Assembly (NCBI GenBank): GCA_028293285.1
Contig: JAQGPC010000199.1
Span: 1 to 33,499 of the forward strand
From: Pedosphaera sp.
GTDB lineage: Bacteria > Verrucomicrobiota > Verrucomicrobiia > Limisphaerales > Pedosphaeraceae
DNA: 33,499 bases
Direction of reading: 5' to 3'
Positions 32,296 through 33,499 of this stretch are shown piece after piece; within the stretch, counting starts at the first letter, position 1, and every line of letters starts with the position of its first letter. The notes under the pieces are model-generated. The model saw nothing but the letters and a program-made list of their open reading frames with translations. It did no database searches and was not told the origin of the DNA. A program made the position numbers and the translations under genes.

Positions 32296-33141
32296 TTATT
32301 TGTGAGCTGCCATGGCCTCCGCCATCCGCAGGGCTTGCACGGTTGCCGAGACATCATGCGTGCGGAACATTTGCACTCCAGCTTGCGCTGCCAGGACGGT
32401 GCAGGCTAGGGCGGCAGGCAGGCGTTCTGCTGCGGCGACTCCCAGCAATTTACTGATGAAAGATTTGCGCGAGACGCCAAGCAATAATGGCCTCTCTAGA
32501 TTTGTAAATCTCCCAAGCCCCGCGAGCAACTGCAAATTATGCTCCAAGGTTTTTCCAAAACCTATGCCCACATCCAAAACCACCCGTTCAAACTGCACTC
32601 CGGCGGACTTCAACCGTCCCAATCTTTCTTTAAAAAAGTCTTCAACCTCTCCCGCTACATCCTGATAAACCGGATTCAATTGCATTGTCTGCGGTGTGCC
32701 TTGCATGTGCATCAACACATACCCCGCCCCTGTTTCCGCCACGATACGCCACATTGCGTCGTCTGTCCGATTCGCCCCCACGTCATTTACGATACTGGCT
32801 CCGGCCCTTAATGCCGCCCGGGCAATCGCTGGCTTGAGCGTATCAATCGAAATCGGCACTTTAATACGACCCGCCAATGCTTCGATTACCGGCATCACCC
32901 GCTCCAACTCTTCCTTCTCACTTACCGGCACCGCCTTGGGGCGTGTCGATTCTCCGCCCACATCAATGATGTCCGCTCCCTGCTCCACCAATTTTACCGC
33001 ATGTTGTATGGCCGCTTCATGGCTCAGAAACTGACCGCCATCCGAAAAAGAATCCGGCGTCACATTTACTATTCCCATTACCAGTGCCGGGCGTGGAAAC
33101 TTAAATTCATATTGGCAGGCGCGTAAAATCATCTCCAGCAA
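32296..33141 (-). CDS. folP: Dihydropteroate synthase
   Basis: The protein is 281 residues; ATG 33132 is a possible alternative start three codons in. It condenses p-aminobenzoate with the pterin diphosphate in folate synthesis and is the sulfonamide target. All TIM-barrel motifs are present: NVTPDSFSDGG at 26-36, DVGGESTRP at 60-68, ISIDT at 97-101, IVNDVGA at 117-123, DVGIGFGKT at 190-198, GVSRKSF at 222-228 and RTHDV at 260-264. No deviation in the sulfonamide-binding loops is obvious. It heads the folP-cdaA-cdaR-glmM operon, two bases before cdaA, and lies 79 bases after the VOC gene on the same strand. Confidence 0.96.
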   Translation of the reverse strand: MLEMILRACQYEFKFPRPALVMGIVNVTPDSFSDGGQFLSHEAAIQHAVKLVEQGADIIDVGGESTRPKAVPVSEKEELERVMPVIEALAGRIKVPISIDTLKPAIARAALRAGASIVNDVGANRTDDAMWRIVAETGAGYVLMHMQGTPQTMQLNPVYQDVAGEVEDFFKERLGRLKSAGVQFERVVLDVGIGFGKTLEHNLQLLAGLGRFTNLERPLLLGVSRKSFISKLLGVAAAERLPAALACTVLAAQAGVQMFRTHDVSATVQALRMAEAMAAHK

Positions 33142-33220
33142 TTAAACATGGTCGCGAGCTAAATCGTCTGTTTGACCCCGGCAACCTCGCAACGTTCGAA
33201 ACCCGGCTTACCATTTACTT

Positions 33221-33499
33221 CTATCGCTCAATCAACTCAATCTCATATCCTTCCGGCGCATCCACGAAGGCAATGCCGCCGCCTTCCGGGCGCATGTGCG
33301 GACCATCGGAATACTTGTAGCCGAGAGTTGCCAGATGTTTGCCGAACTCTTCCAAACTATCCACTTCAAACGCGAGATGTGTCAGATCCGTCTGGACTTT
33401 CACCGGTCCGCTCGCCGGAAAATGGCAAAGCTCAATTAACTCTTCACTCTCCGGTGCCTTCATGAACACGAGTTCCGAACCGCGCGACGATTTGTGGCG
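33221..33499 (-). CDS. VOC-family (glyoxalase-like) protein, 5' end beyond window
   Basis: The frame is open to the right edge, so only the last 92 residues are seen (from RHKSSRGSELVFMKAPES). An internal GTG or ATG near 33469 is not the true start. The half-barrel shows the glyoxalase/VOC metal positions: Glu in ELIELCHF, His in LTHLAFEVDS and Glu in GYEIELIER at the end. The family includes lactoylglutathione lyase and many small-molecule isomerases or dioxygenases, so the reaction is not assigned. It may be the first visible gene of the transcript leading into folP, but an 80-base gap leaves room for a separate promoter. Confidence 0.85.
   Translation of the reverse strand, partial: RHKSSRGSELVFMKAPESEELIELCHFPASGPVKVQTDLTHLAFEVDSLEEFGKHLATLGYKYSDGPHMRPEGGGIAFVDAPEGYEIELIER

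Overview
The window reads as a piece of a Verrucomicrobiota chromosome, most like the Pedosphaera/Limisphaerales group. This is an inference from gene style; no 16S or marker gene is present. The pointers are several large secreted modular proteins with a shared C-terminal module, a PEP-CTERM protein, a type II pseudopilin with an H-X9-DG motif, AT-rich dispersed intergenic repeats (GTAACCATTTAAC-like, CTCGTACCAG-like), few strong ribosome binding sites, and a folP-cdaA-cdaR-glmM operon. No tRNA, rRNA, CRISPR array, transposase or integrase was found.

Layout. 1-2365 (minus): an O-antigen-ligase-like polytopic protein cut by the window edge, and the Fe-S subunit of isopropylmalate dehydratase (leuC). 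2366-3829: a 1.4 kb repeat-rich spacer with a small gene relic and a strong terminator. 3830-7101: a divergent pair, a low-complexity secreted protein and a secreted six-hairpin-glycosidase-like protein. 7554-11028 (minus): three consecutive Tail Collar (microcystin-dependent-protein-like) genes followed by a secreted beta-propeller protein, apparently one operon. 11259-13759 (plus, divergent): a Tat-exported, apparently degenerate sugar isomerase-like TIM barrel, then a tightly coupled GNAT acetyltransferase / Nif11-like small protein / sulfotransferase-like trio. 13859-18874: an alkaline-phosphatase-superfamily hydrolase and a 1005-residue BNR/LamG polysaccharide-type protein. 18955-20129: two small genes of unknown function. 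20177-26197: a complete RND efflux set (adaptor, pump, outer membrane channel). 26235-28552: a promoter, a cobalamin riboswitch with a candidate terminator, a PEP-CTERM protein and a second secreted protein. 28776-29582: a pseudopilin-like protein. 29625-33499 (minus): glmM, cdaR, cdaA, folP, and an edge-cut VOC/glyoxalase gene.

How the parts work together. The most unusual assembly is 7.5-13.8 kb. Three tail-collar proteins without secretion signals and a propeller protein sit opposite a GNAT, Nif11-like and sulfotransferase cassette. This suggests a small surface-appendage or modified-product system, but the role is inference. The second notable unit is the B12 riboswitch, which points to cobalamin control of a surface-sorted protein rather than of a B12 enzyme or known transporter. 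The glmM cluster joins cell-wall precursor synthesis with c-di-AMP synthesis and folate synthesis, a recognised housekeeping arrangement.
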